Origin: Tomocerus qinae
Taxonomy: Eukaryota > Arthropoda > Collembola > Entomobryomorpha > Tomoceridae
Assembly (NCBI GenBank): GCA_020055645.1
Contig: CM034547.1
Coordinates: 37,179,909 to 37,243,908, forward strand
Direction of reading: 5' to 3'
DNA length: 64,000 nucleotides
Shown here: positions 1 through 15,000 of the stretch, in pieces
Layout of the letters: each line of letters starts with the position of its first letter
Numbering within the stretch: the first letter of the stretch is position 1
Program-made: the position numbers and the translations under genes
Notes under the pieces: model-generated
Seen by the model: the letters and a program-made list of their open reading frames with translations, nothing else
Database searches by the model: none
What the model was told of the DNA's origin: nothing

Positions 1-3000
1 AAGCTAATTTCTCTTTCGTAATATTAAACTGCATCGTTAAGTAAGTCCTTCTGTCTACTCGAAACTAAAATTTACTGCACAGCAAAAAAAAGTATCTGTG
101 AATGCTTTAAATATAAGTACCTACATACATATTATGTGCAATTTATCCTCGTACATTGCACGTACCACAACGTTCACCATTCACATCAACAGATGACTGA
201 AAAAGAAAGAATGTAATATAGTGTACATATTTAATGTATGTTTATTGCATTGCATATTTTATTTAGTCAACTATTGTTACAACTCCTACTCTTGTTCAAC
301 TAAAAGCTAAATAAGATTTTTCCACCCACGCAAAATTCTGCTAAAATATTCCATTCTTTACTTCGCAACATTCGTGTCAACTTAAATTAAATAATAACGA
401 GCTAAATTTGGCGTTCACATACATAAATATAATGAAATACTCAATACATACACTACATTTCCTTACGATTTAGACCTGAATTCAAATCTTTATGTTTGCT
501 CTACGTCAAGGCATAGATAACTGCAATTATACAGCCTAATAATGGAGACAGAAAGCTAAGTAATGGGTACAATACAAAATGCAGACGAAAATAATGGCCT
601 TACATATAGGTTACTTTGCCACTGCACTAACGGGCAAGATTATGTAGAACAAAAAGTAACAAACATACAAGAGCGTTTTTATGTTAAACTATTCAGGGAC
701 CAGGTCCAGAATATTACTTTTAACAGGATTTAATTACCTGAACAAAAAATTTTCTAAACGATGCAACAAACACTTGGCTTGATTTGGATTGGATAATTAC
801 TATGCTTGACTGTCATAAGATGTCATCATAGATTTACCAATAGAAAGCCATAGACAAGGCGATGAAATCTCAACACACTTTTCATCCGCCCGAAAGGAAT
901 GATTTGAATATACAACATCTAGACTATCTACCTCAATGCTACTGCACTTGGATGAGAAATGAAGATTTCTAGCTGATAGCACTATTATTAATAAAAGCTA
1001 CATATTGTTGGCTGCAAGCTATAACATAAGTAGCTTGATGAACTTTAGTGAACTTTTTAAAGCTAACCTTTCTTCTATTAAAGTCTTTTTAAAGCAAGAA
1101 GAGTTCTAACTAGACATAAATGCTTGAGACAAATCAGCAACCAAAATCTGACTCTCACCCAGTTTGGAAGGAAATATTCCTGTTAACAGAATGAGGTAGA
1201 ATACTCGTGTATAATTGTATAGAAAATGAGTTATGCGGCTAATGACTATCTAATGATGATAGTCGTTGCATTGACCACCAAAATGAGTCACATACAAATA
1301 GTCCCATTTAAACATATACCTACCATTTATGCAGATAATGTCAATTGTGTTTAACCAGCCTGTAATTTAAATTACTTTTATAACATTACCATGCATAGCA
1401 CAGGATCACATGTCGCAAAGCCATAAACAATGTATTATTAGTGCTGCGAGCAGATAACACCTTAGATTGCACAATGCTATCCCATTTCTGTGATTCCATT
1501 AATAGCAAGTGAACAATAGAATTAAATTCACTAAAAGTTGCCTTTACGAAATTGAATCTGAAATCAATATTAGAGAATAATGTTTTGTAGGTAATATTAT
1601 TGTGTGTGCAATGTGTAATATGTAGTAGATTATGAAGTAGAGATTGATGAGTGAAAATAAAACGACAGAAAATATTTGATTGGTAAAGTACAGATAGCAT
1701 AAAAAGCCGAGTTTTTGCTTTATGATTGCTAAATGATCGTCATCTTCATATTTGGTCTTTAACTTTACTCTCGCAGTCGCATCACATTCTTATTGCTATG
1801 GTCAGCATATAACGTACTCAACCGGTCTGTCTACATTCTCTTTCAGGTCCAACCGAATCAAGGAGGTTTATTAAATATCTACAAAACTTATAAGTACGTG
1901 CGTGTAGTGACGTTTGATGGCATGTAGTGTGTACATAAGAGTATATACAAATACAGTACATACAAGTGTAAATCATTCATCTATCTATCCAGCAAGTCAA
2001 ATTAACGCAACTCGACTCCCTTACTTTCCTGTGTTAGCAATGTAAGAATTAATATTATATGTAATACAAATATTATACAGCTAAATTAGCATACTATCCA
2101 CTGCATTGTTTGTAGCTGTTGAAGCCAAGCCAGTTTACTATTTAGTAATAGTGAATAGGATAACAGACAAATTCATAATCATAACGCAGCCTCATATTAT
2201 TATCATCATCAGCATGTCAAACCAAACTGAGGGACATACAGCAAAGCTCTACACCACATCATATTGATCACAACAGCATAACTTGCTAAAGAACTGTGTA
2301 ACGAAACTAAACTACCTTCTCTATGTACATATCCATATAATACCTATACACTTTCTATTACTATTGCACTATGATAAAAATTACTTATTCATTCACATTT
2401 TGCACATCTCTATGTGGGTCAGGCCCCTTACACCTGGCAAGCATTCTCATTTACAACATAATGTATCCCTCTGTACACTATATTAATATTATACTTATAC
2501 ATATGGTATGTATGACATGCATATGTCTATGACTTTTAATAGACATTTATTAAACGATAAATGACGATTCAATCTCTAACAATATACAAGTAACTGTAGA
2601 AGTAACAAGAAACTGCATACACTGACACTAAGACAGTTAACGTAACACAATCCATCAAAGTCTGTCTACTGAACAAAATGAAAAATTAAAGGCTATTCAC
2701 TTTAGTAACTTTTACATAAGAATCAAAAGTAATTAATACTGAACCAATAACTTTATTGCTGCTAGAAAGAAAATAGTAAATAGATACAATGCTCATCATA
2801 ACATTAATAGGGACATCAAGTAAAGTAAGTAATAAAGTAAACGAAATGAGTAACTCTCTGTAACAGCCAGCGATTGAGATTGTACAGATATTAGTAATAT
2901 TATTAGCACAAAAGAGAACAGAAAGTTCATTTTCATATTTCAGACGCTTCTATCTAATGCTTGCCACAGTAAACATACTTATACTCTACAGTGCCTACAT

Positions 3001-6000
3001 GCATACACTATGCAATGACTATAAGTAATGCAGCTAAGTGGTTATGATCTTAAACTGTACCATGATATTGCTAAAGTAAAGGTATGCCATTCCACAGACT
3101 AGAACAATACAATACATAGACTACAATTTCAAAGAAGGTAGCCTTGCCAAGAGCATTTTCGAAATAGAGAAGAGAATATAGGTTACCAGTAACAAGTACA
3201 ACATTAAATACTCTACACTTACCTCATTGAATTGCAGTGTCTACTGACTACTGGATTAAAATTTTTACCACAAGACAACTGCTATACTGTTAATTATATG
3301 ACTAGGCTATACATATTGCAGAATTATAACGTAGGTATTGTTTATAGTAGCCTTATAGCCTTCAATTACGGCTGCCAAGCACAAATGTCCATTAATACAC
3401 CACTTGCAGTTGCAATCAATAACAATATGTTGTATATGCTGTTAGCAGTATAATAAATGACATATATATTTTTCTATTCTCTTAGTAAAAGATTACAATT
3501 TAGATATCAAATTAATACGTCGATACCTTGTGTTTACTCATAAAAATACAAATACATGACTGTGTTTACTGTTGAAGTACTTATAGGTACTCAAGACAGC
3601 TACATTTACTTAACTACATGTTATTATAGGTAATAGTTATATTATTACTACAGAAATACGCAGCGATAACGTAACATAGTACTGATAGAATAAGGCATTC
3701 AGAACAGCTAAGAAAAAGTTACGTTATTCTATGCAGCCAACTGAAGGCTATTGGTAAGCAGTTGATTTTATGTCTCAGCTAATACGTAGTCTGCCCAATC
3801 GAATTCCTTAGCAATTTGTACATAAGTTACACTGACAATGAGTCTAACTAAGTGTAGCGAAGCCAAGTCAACTTTTCATTTGAGGCTTTTCATTTACTTC
3901 CTTCTGATGCAATAGTATTCACTCTTGACTTCATTCTGGCTATCTTTTTAGTCCTAGACACCTCAACACAGTATGTAAGTCATTGCATACTATTGGTGCA
4001 CAGACTAAGCAATCTATGATTAACTTACTAGTTACTATGTATTACTTTATTTTACATATCTTTAGAAATGGATACATAAATATTTGAGACTTTCATCAGT
4101 CAACTTGCTCTGATCTGTAGTTTACTTATTATCACAATACAAGAAAGGAATGGCCGGTCAGATTTATTGTTTTTGTACTTTAGATCGATGCTGTTGATTG
4201 AATGCAAGATACTCATCCATTCATTACATTAACATAGCAGTTATACTGAAACTAAGAAAACGAATGTATACCTATACCTAATGCACATTATTAGTTGCAC
4301 AAACGCTGTAAATACTCGCTCATCCACTTACATTTTATTTGATAAAGATAACCTTAGGTAGGTACTGTAAATAAACTTAGGTACAGCAACTAGATTTATA
4401 GCTATAAATATTCACAGTGTTACTGCCGAAGCACAGAGCATGCTAAAGTTGATACTATTATAAGCAATCATATTTTATATCTATCATTATATTTACACAT
4501 AATTATAATGACCCACAACAGGTCCATAATGCAATTTGGCAAGCAGCAAGCAATTTTCTGGTTTGTTATAGCACAAAAGAAGAATACTTGCTAAAATGAA
4601 TAGTAATTTGTGGATGGGTTGCTTAGAATAGTAATCTCACAAAATGCAACCGAAATGGTGTCGCATGTCGTAGTGTTAGTTTAGATTGGTATAGATTAAA
4701 GTTGTGATATTATATTATTGATATAAAATTACATTTAATGGATAATTAGTCAACTAATGAACAATGCTGCCGCTTGGTCTGGTGCATAGGTACCAATCGA
4801 CAATAATATTTTATAAAACTATCAAACTTGAGTGCGTTTATAAGTTGTAAGCTTAAAACTTTGGAATTTACAGTATTAGTGATGTAGATGATGCAGTATG
4901 GATACGTATGTACTATAAGTTCATCATGTGTAGTTTAAGTTTTTAAATGATACTCTTAGCACTGCAACATATTTATTTCACTATTTCATTCTAGTACTAC
5001 TGCAGTGGCTATTCGCCTTGCCTACCTCACCTGGTTTGACTACATCACCTTCATTTTGTGTTACATAGCTTTAGCACTGTGCTCTACACTATCTTCACTA
5101 TATAGCTACTCTTCCATTGGTAATCACATTACCATTAACAATTTATTAAAAACAATTTACACCAAATATCCAGGTCGTGGTCATTATGTTAACTTGGCTT
5201 TACTTTAGCTTCAGCAGTTTATCCTTACCTTACCTTAACTATTTATTCTATCCTGTAGTCTAGTCTGTAGTGAGTCTGGTTATGATGTGTTACGTGCTTT
5301 CTCGCTGTGTTTTCAGAACATTCCCTTCGTTCTTCATTCACTCCACAATCATTGTTAAGGTACGGTACAGGTACATATTTGTGCAATACATAATACAAAA
5401 GGAATGCACTGCAGCATTTGCCAATTCACTGCAGTTATTCTATATCACTGTATATAGCCATAATATATCTTCAACGTTCACAACTTGGTGTTTGGGTATT
5501 CTTTCTGATACCAACCTGATTTTAAGTTCCACCATGTAGACTTACATTCAGACATAACTAACTACTACTTACTTTCTGTATATCTGTAAACATATATATA
5601 GGGCTGTATAAGAGAATAATTATAGTAGGTTCCCTTCAACTTAAATCTTATACCTACAATACAAACGATTGTCTGCAATGCAAAAGTTTATCTATCAGCA
5701 TGTAAAATAATTTCATACTATCTGAGCCATCATCATGATCGTAAAAAGAGGAAAGTAAAACTATCTAAACCAACAGAGAGCTTTGAATCGAGAATAATTC
5801 TGTTAGTACTTATGAACACGTTCGTTGTGTGTGTGTACTTAGGAATACTTAGAATCACTACAACACAATTACAATAATAACTATACAATACAATAGACTA
5901 CTAACTGAACTTGCTTTAGCGCAACCGACACATTTCATTTCTAATGAAGAGTAACTGGGCCATACTCATCCGTAGCTTATTGTTTAGCTACCTGATTTGG

Positions 6001-9000
6001 CTGATCTAATTTGAGTCGAGGTTGCTTGGCTACAGTTAGTTAAGTCAAGATAAGTAGCATAGAAGTGGCCGACACGACAACCAACGTAACTTTCGGTTAC
6101 CATTTACTGATTTGATTTCTATTCATCACATCATCCAAAGCTAGTACAGATAGACACCTAAAAATACATAATGCCTACTTACTATATACAAAAATGAATT
6201 CATTGGTTGTTTGTAACTGTCTGACGAGATGAACATACATGAATTCCATTAAACGCCAGCTAGAAGTGCCCAATACTATAAAAAGACGTTTCCCTTCTCT
6301 CTTTTTCAATTAACCATTTTATTTACCTTGTCTTGATTCAATTCGTTACTTCACTTAAAACGTCATACCAAGTCATTAACGCCTGTCGATGGTTATATAT
6401 AACAAATATATTTCACTGACCTAGTCATAAGAAAGAGATGAGAAAGAGTGCACATTTATGGTAGAAATTAAATCCCAAATTTGAAGAAATCGAAAATGTT
6501 AATTATAAAATTAAATAATTTAGTTTCTAATTTTACATCAAAATAGTAAACAAAATTAAAAGTAAATCAATTGCAAATTGCATCCTAATTATCAGACAAA
6601 TGTAGCAATAATATGAATATAGACATGTAGGTAACTTGATGGAAGTGGAAATATACAACAAAATGATGCCAAACTAACTATTAACATTAAATCACATAAA
6701 ATATGCCTTGACTTTATTTCTTTGGCATAGAATATTATATGGCACAGTTTGATGCAGCACATCACATAGTCATGTCGTATCATGGATTAAATTGAGAAGA
6801 CGTACCTTATTTGTACCTATAAGGTAGACCAATGAAATGTTATGATTAGATCGAATGAAAAGCGTTACTGTACTTTGCGTTACATGATACATATTCTATA
6901 CATACAATACGCACCCATTGCTCTACATTCTGTTCTACACTGCAAGTGAGTAAAGTATTGGAAAAGTTCAACAGACCTAGCCACTCCATCCTAATGTATG
7001 TTATGTATATACATAATAGTACATAGTTGTTGCGTATTCATTACCCACCTACAAACATCTGCTTGCATATAGAATAAAATAAAACAACTACCTGCGTCAA
7101 GCCAAACTTACAAACTGCAATACAAACCCAAGATAAGCTGCATTCAAATGGCAGATAAATACCAGATCCAAATTATTCAACACGCCAAAAGGCGAGGCAC
7201 AATCATCTAACCAGACCAGCACAACAGTATGAACATGAACTGACAGTCAAATAAACTGAGTTTGAAGAATGAAAATTATAATTCTTGCTTGCCTACATAT
7301 GTACACATATATGACACTACAGGATGTCAATACAATAGCGATACGAAAACTTCACATTCATAAATTCAAACGTATTGTGCTTTTCCCCGTCGGTAACGTA
7401 TTGCATCGTATAATGTGTAACATTTATCATCATCACTCACTCTCATCCATTTCATTCATTTCTCATTGCATTATATGCCGATTCACATCAGACAGGTTTT
7501 CTTCAGAATCTGGCTTAAGAACACCACATGGACTCCGGACGCTACTTTAACTGAATGAGTTGAACTAACAAATCAGTCATCTAAACTAGTAATACTAATA
7601 CGTCACAAATCCCTTTGTATCGGAAAGTGGAAACAGAAACTAAAAGAAGTATCAGTTTGTCTCTGTAATTAGAAATACCCGCATAATACTTCTTTCCCAT
7701 AATATTCCAATTATTTGGCAAATCAAAATAAAAATTCTATGAATATTGTTATGGCCAAGTTGTTTCAGGAAAATGCAGGAAAAGGAAAGCAATTGGATTT
7801 TCTAAAACAATTCTATATTGAACGCTTTTGACGACAAAAGATAGTTCAAAGGGAAAAGAATCAAAACAACCCATACTAAAGCAATGTCTCATCAATTGCC
7901 TCTGTCAGTGAATTCAGCCAAAGACAATTTCAATCCAAGTTGGTTCAATTCAATAACAATGACAAGACGAAAGGTAATGATAACATTAGTCAAATCTTTA
8001 AAATTGATAGTGACGACTCTCGTCTTACTTTGATCCTTTTCTCGGTCCTCGATTCTATCTATTCATTCCTCATTAAAATTACATTATGTTAGCTCGTGTA
8101 GTTGTGTTGACTTAACTTACATTTGTAGTAACAATGACTTGTCTGACAATAGTTACTTATATATGTAATTATATTGCGTATTATGAAACTCTTTAGTTTC
8201 AGCAATAGATATACTATTTTTGAATAATAGTCATATCTGTAGGCATAATATAAGTGTGTATTTGCCTATTTTATATTTAGTACGTGCTTACAATGCAATA
8301 TTCAGAGAACTAGACTTATCTTTACAGTACCGTTGTCTATGTCTATCTTCAATGCTCGAATGGATAATCGTTCACTATCGACCTACTAAAGTGACCGACC
8401 AGGAAGTCACATCACACTGTCTTGTTTAATGGGAATTCTTGTGGAGATAAATACGTTGGCTGTGGTTGCATTTAGTTAAACTTAGGCTGCTAACCTAGCT
8501 TACGTATGATTAGTAGCTTAGTTTATTGTTAGTAGGCTTTAGCATACAATTGTAGTATTGTAGTCTGACACGGCACATCTCTTCTGTCATTGCTTGTACA
8601 CACTTTAGATATGCTATCAGTGTGTTCAGTGTTCAGACACACACATTACCACCACTATGTCAGTATGATTTAACATCACAGTAACATACATCAATACCCT
8701 AGTATACAGTCAGTCAGACAATATTATGACAAACCCATGAGTAGGAATATGAGTTTTCTCCGATAGACACACTAAGTGAATGCTAATACTATACGACACG
8801 TACAAAATCAACAGACTGACTTTGTCGTTTTCTATAGACATAGAACTTAAACTGGGAACACTTGTTCGTGAGTTAAATAACTTAGCTAACTGCACTAACA
8901 AGCCTAGCAACTGCATACTGTATAATATACAGTATGTATACCAGTAACTCAGTAAATGCAAACAATACAACTACTAAATAGCTAATTTAACCTGATAGAA

Positions 9001-12000
9001 TAATAAAAATATACAGATTATAACAATTATTTTCCTTCATTGGTCTGTAATCAAATATATTGGTCTTGCCTTCAACGGCAAACTGATATGCCTCATGCAA
9101 ATCGAAACCTTGGAGAATTCGGCTTTTTTAAGTATATTTGAGAGCCATTTATATCTGCCAATATTGATAGCCTGAATTTAGTAATGATTTGTCTGAAGGA
9201 ACCTCCTCAAGCCCGAAATGAACCACGCTGCACTTTCCCTTCGTACTGACAATGTATATTATTTTTATAAAATATTCAATGTTTCTGAAAGCAAATTACT
9301 ACTTTGATACGGTGTACATGGCCAATGGACAGAATAATGTCTTTGCATTGGTAATGGATGATTTATTGATGTGAATAAATATTAAATAGATTGAGCAATG
9401 GCATAAGCGGAAAAGAAGAAGAGTTTCTACAGCAAATCAATAGTAATGTTGTGCTTACCCCTTCATTCCCTAGGAACTGTAACGTTGCATGCTGCCCAGT
9501 CTTATTCTGAAATAGAAAACGATTAAAATTTAGTACATCGAATTTACTATTACCTATGTCATGTCAATACATCAGAGAAATCTATTTAGCATTCAAGTGG
9601 ATTAAAATAAGTGGCAAAATTTAGTATACCATTAGCTTTTATTTATTCTACCATTTAAGCTACTAACTCCATTGAAATATTTTGCGGTCGCTGTTGTGCA
9701 ATGGTTATTAAGAAACATTCACTTTTGCATCGTAAATCAAAATGTTCACTGTACTCACTATGCGCCTCCCGTGCAAAGTTGTCGCATTTGTGGCTAAAGA
9801 TAATTTTACAGTCCTATTATTGAGTCGCTCGCATGTTGCATACACCGCTGGATAAACAGACCTATTAATTTATTACGATATTTGATAGCTTCGCTTGAAT
9901 TGCTATTTTATTTTGATTACCTATTCAGCTGTGTAACATGATTAGCAAGCCACCCTAAGCCACCTATGAAGATATCTATATCTACAGCGCGTCAGCACGT
10001 ACTTAGTACTCATATACATTTTTCCTTTATATTAGTAAGAAGTGTAAACAGTGGATTACCGAGAATGGTATCCACTTTTAAAAGATTGTACTTTTAAGTT
10101 CTTCATGTTATCTGGCTATTTGGTTTTGTATCTACCAATACAATTCAATAAACACATATCTGGACACAGATGTAAGTATTACAATATACGATTACCAAAC
10201 TTTATAATCGTAGTTTTGTCAATTGAAACCTGTATACATTTAACTGTCTAATAGTTGAAACTTCTTGATAATAAATTTTTTAAAAACTTATGTTAGCAAT
10301 AATGAATTGGCGATGATACAATTATAGTTATACGTTGTCGGTGCTATTTTAACTCTCAACAGCATTGATGTGTCATATATGTAGCAATTTTGAACTTAAT
10401 CTTTTCATCGTCAAGTGACACGTAAATCGAAAGTTCTTCTTTTACATTTCATCACCTTGTTTGGGCTATTTAATTATAAAAACTTCGCTTTTAATTTCGA
10501 AAGTTCGTTCACAGAGTTAGAGTCACAATTAATGACTCCGTATAGTACCAAAATATGCATTAACTTAATCAAATAGAGGCTATAAAAATGGGATATGGAA
10601 TGGCAATTATTTCGATAGTAATTCACGGTACAAATAAAAGTTTCCCTCCACGATCATTAATGATCATGTAAGTAAAAGGAAAATTCATTTTTATCAGAAC
10701 AGAGTAGATCTACATAAGATATCTCCATGTATAGTTGCTGGATAATTGCAAGAACCATACAAAGGCGAGTGTGGCGTGTATATGCACTTTCAGTCTAATA
10801 ACGTGAGATGTTCAGTAGTGGTAGATATTTGCAATTGTGTTGTCCGACTGCCGGTTCAGTTCCGGTCTTTCAGTCAGCAGCTGGTCTGACATTTTATGGC
10901 ATCAGATCAGAGTTCAGTGGAACTTTCCTCCATTCCTTTCAGCCTCCCTCTCATAAACTCACTTTTGTATTTTGTGAACTTTACTTCATTCGGATTATAG
11001 TTCAGTATCCTCAAAACAACATTTGCCACTTTTACTACAAGAACTGGAAACTCATTCTATCTTGAGGAATTCTCATTATCTTCTTTCTCTCATTAGCTCA
11101 GCAGTAAGCTCGGCAAGTAGCAGCAAGTATTACAGCAGCCAGTACTGTACTACAGTAGTCCGCATTCACCCAAGTTACAATATTTATTCTTATTATATTA
11201 CATTATGTATATCATGTACACTAGCACTAGAATGACGTAAAAGATAAAAGTACAAATACCCACACACGCCTATTGTGTGTGTTGTATATCACAACGGCCA
11301 ACAACCAGATAAGTTTTCCTCAACTCAATTGTAATTTGCAATGCTTTAAATATACACTCACTGAAGTGTATGTACTACAATGGTAAGAAAAGGGATTTAA
11401 TATATACAAATTGTATGCTGTGCTATATTCTAAAAGTACTGCAAAACTACTAAAACTACCTATGTATTTACAAAGCAAGCGCCAGGGAACGATTATATAA
11501 AAGACATTCTCAACTTTTATCTTAAATTACCCACTGTCTTGACTTTTTCATGTTCAATACTATTCTTTCTTCATTTGAATACCTATTTGTTTCCTCCTAT
11601 TATATGTATAGCTGTAAGTGCTAGGGCTAGGCTAGTGCGAATATGACAAACACATTACTGTTGATGTCAGCATAAAATGTTCTTAAAGCAACGTTATATA
11701 GTCTCACACATAGATAGCAAATAAATAGTTACCCAAACGATACTCACCATTAGGTGCAAGGTACATATATTTAGTTCACATGCAGTAGGTATCTAATATT
11801 ATGATATACATTACAATCACTTGTAAAAGGCGAGCAATAAATAATACATATCATTATTCCAACGCAATTCAAAATGCAGGACATAATATGCACGTGCCTT
11901 TTATTCTCTCAATTTCCTCTTATAATATTACAACATTTATAGCTGACTGATTATGAGTAGCTGCCTAATTGTATGTACGACGAACGAAATATACAGCATT

Positions 12001-15000
12001 GTAGTCCTTTCGAAAAGATTATTTGAGCTCATTTGTGTCTAATCTTTCCATCGACTTCTATATGCATTTAAAGAGTAATGTAGCATAACGAAATGCGATT
12101 GAGTGACGTCTGCTGCATACTTATTGTTATAGCTGTGCACACGCTTATATCTCTGTATTTCTAATTTACTCTATTTTGCTTCCGGTCATATAATGCATTT
12201 CTCTGCATGTCTGTCTCTAGACGTGTCCTTATAATAGTATAAATAAAAGGTAAAACATTTCTGCTTAGTGAACACAGTCACAGTGAATAGGTTGAATTTC
12301 AGATATACTTAGCGCTTTATATAAATATTTTCATACAATTTCCCATTTGCAATCCATTCCTGGCCTATGCCTATTCGTTAAGCAGAACAAATGATCATTA
12401 AGTAGGACTGAAATAGTATTAGTTAGTGCTTGCCATTACGTGACCACAAAATAGTGAGACCTCCGATTTCCGGTATTTTCCACAGAATAGCTCGTAAAGT
12501 TAATCAACCAAATTGCAACTACTAAATAGCGTGGGTTAACTCAAAATGAGTATTTGCTTATTGGCACACCATAATAATAACCAAACAAGCATCTGAATTC
12601 ACCATTCATCATATACCACGTATTTTATGACTTCCAACACACACATATACACGGATACAACAAATCTATTAGAAATCGCCAATACTGATCAGAGTACTGC
12701 ACAAAAATAACAGATACACAACTTGTGTAACACAAGTCATTATGTCAATGGAACATAATCCTCTCTCCGTTTTCTTCATCATTCTTTTCAGCACAAAAAA
12801 CGACGATGAGGAAGACTACAATTTTTAAACAACGGTTGTAGTTGAGAGAAATATTTCTTTTCAAATACCATATTTGTATTCAAAACTTATTTCAAATTCA
12901 ATTCTACGAAATAATTTTAACATAGTATGCAATTTAATTATTGTCAATAAAATGTTCGATTAGCCAACTAAAAAGATGTGTGGGAATCAAAACCACTCAC
13001 TCCTGTCATCTAATACTACAATCTCTACTCTATAGCATAGAACATAATAAGATTAACATATATTTTTACGAACCAATTTGGTATATTTCTTCATCTTGCA
13101 CATCAAATAATACGGTCGCAATTGTTCATGGGCAATGTTTTATTTTTTTCCATGTACTAGACTACCTAGGTATGTTGGTGGGAAGGTATCACCATATTTT
13201 ATTGACATTAAATGGATAGAATTATTTTCCTTATGATGTCCCTTGTCCTAATATCCGTATGTAAAAAGATATCAGTAAGGTATACGGATTGGAATTTGTG
13301 CACACGTAGATATCTGTATATGATCCCGTGGTTCAAAAGTCAATGTCATGGTCTGCGTGAGTTCTTCTGGGAACAATTGGCATGTTGCTTTTTAATGGCT
13401 TTAGCTTTTGTATTGCTGCATGCAAAAATCAGAATTGCCTCAATATATTTATTCCAGCTTAGCAAAACAATTGTACGTATCGTTACACATAGTGAACATA
13501 CAGGCAATTATGAGCGAACTTGGAAGTCAACATTAAACTGACAATGTAACAAAGATGACATTTTAAATGGGGGCATCCTATCTATTTGAATACATAATTA
13601 TAAAATGACTGTCATATATTGTGAATACTGCACATTACCACCATTCATGCCACTGAAATGTCGAATGTCCATTACAATAAACTGAAGGAACCAATTTGGC
13701 ATGGCCAATAATAGGTTCATCAAGCAAACCATGCAGCAGGTATTTATTACATCAAAATATCAATGCAATATTTAACATGGTCCTGTTTGTAACTTGTAGT
13801 CATTACTTAGCAAAAAGTCTGTATGATATTAAAATAATATTATTTGCTAATCGCACACCAATTTAACACTGTTTAACACTACTAAGTTTATATTATATCC
13901 CCGATTTCAGTTTAGGGTTCGGTTTACAATATTCAACACAAAAATTACCATTGCCATTCAGTCATTATTGTATTGTACTAAATGTGCACCTTGTAATTTA
14001 CATGTGGAAAATAAATTTTTATTGTTCTTCCATCCGTAAACAATATAATTATCAATTATTTAATTATTCCTACATATACGTAGCTCTCTTCCACTTTAAA
14101 GCTGACATTAATGATTATGTATAACGGTTTACCTTCCCCATGTATTAAAAATTTAATTTAATGTGCCTTTTTAATCAATGTATATGGCATTGGAATGGAC
14201 GATGACCTTGTTGTGCTGCAATTTTATGCATTATTTTAATATCACCGATGAGCAATCACAAGTAAAAATTATTGTATTACAGTACTACCTTGCATCCTTT
14301 ATTATCACAGTTATCAGTAAACCACAATGACCTGAAATCAGTGGTATTCTCTTCTTGGAGTAGACAGAGACAGGGAACGGAACACGATACTATATAGCAA
14401 TAACAATAACATAACTTTGTTATGGTGTTATATTATAGTATTGGTTTTTCTGTCTCACTTTTGAGTAATAAAAGAGCTACAAATGCTACAATATGTTGTA
14501 GTAGGCGCTGCGCAAGTTGGTATCTAGAAATATTAAATGCGATGATATATTATAATACGTAATAATACACACGTGTGTAAATTGACATACCAAGAAATGT
14601 ATTTTAAGCCTAGATGAAAATGGTAGAATTTCCAATAATTTGTGTTTAAGTCTTGAACTCTAATCGAGTCAGCCTTAGTCATATGAGTAACCTTTTAGCT
14701 ATAATTTGTCATTTCATTCTCTAAAGCACAATTTTGAATTGTAACATGGTATGTTTAGTGAGTGTTAATACATGCACACTAATCGAATAAGAACTGTTAT
14801 CTTTAAAATGGCTTAACATTTAATTGATAAAGATAACCTTCGCTTATTTCTAAATTTAGAAGAGGAATTGATTTCATATGAAGTAATCGACAAGTTTTGA
14901 AGCCATGATTAAATATTATAATATATGATAATAATATGAATGTATAGAAAGCGTTGCACTTTCATAAGGCAAAAAAGTAAACCATGTGAATTAGCAGCGT

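Noticed and set aside
1386-1700. 104-codon minus-strand open frame
   Set aside because: His/Asn/Thr-rich translation typical of random AT-rich sequence, with no family signature.
9061-9250. Stretch with short, protein-like open pieces on both strands
   Set aside because: Stops in every frame within about 45 codons and no match to ELL exon 2 or any family I know.
10808-11065. 85-codon ATG-started frame in a slightly GC-richer patch
   Set aside because: No domain; the composition fits an exon, promoter or repeat equally well.
13212-13541. 109-codon plus-strand open frame with hydrophobic stretches
   Set aside because: No recognisable domain, no splice context, and a length not surprising in 31 kb of AT-rich DNA.
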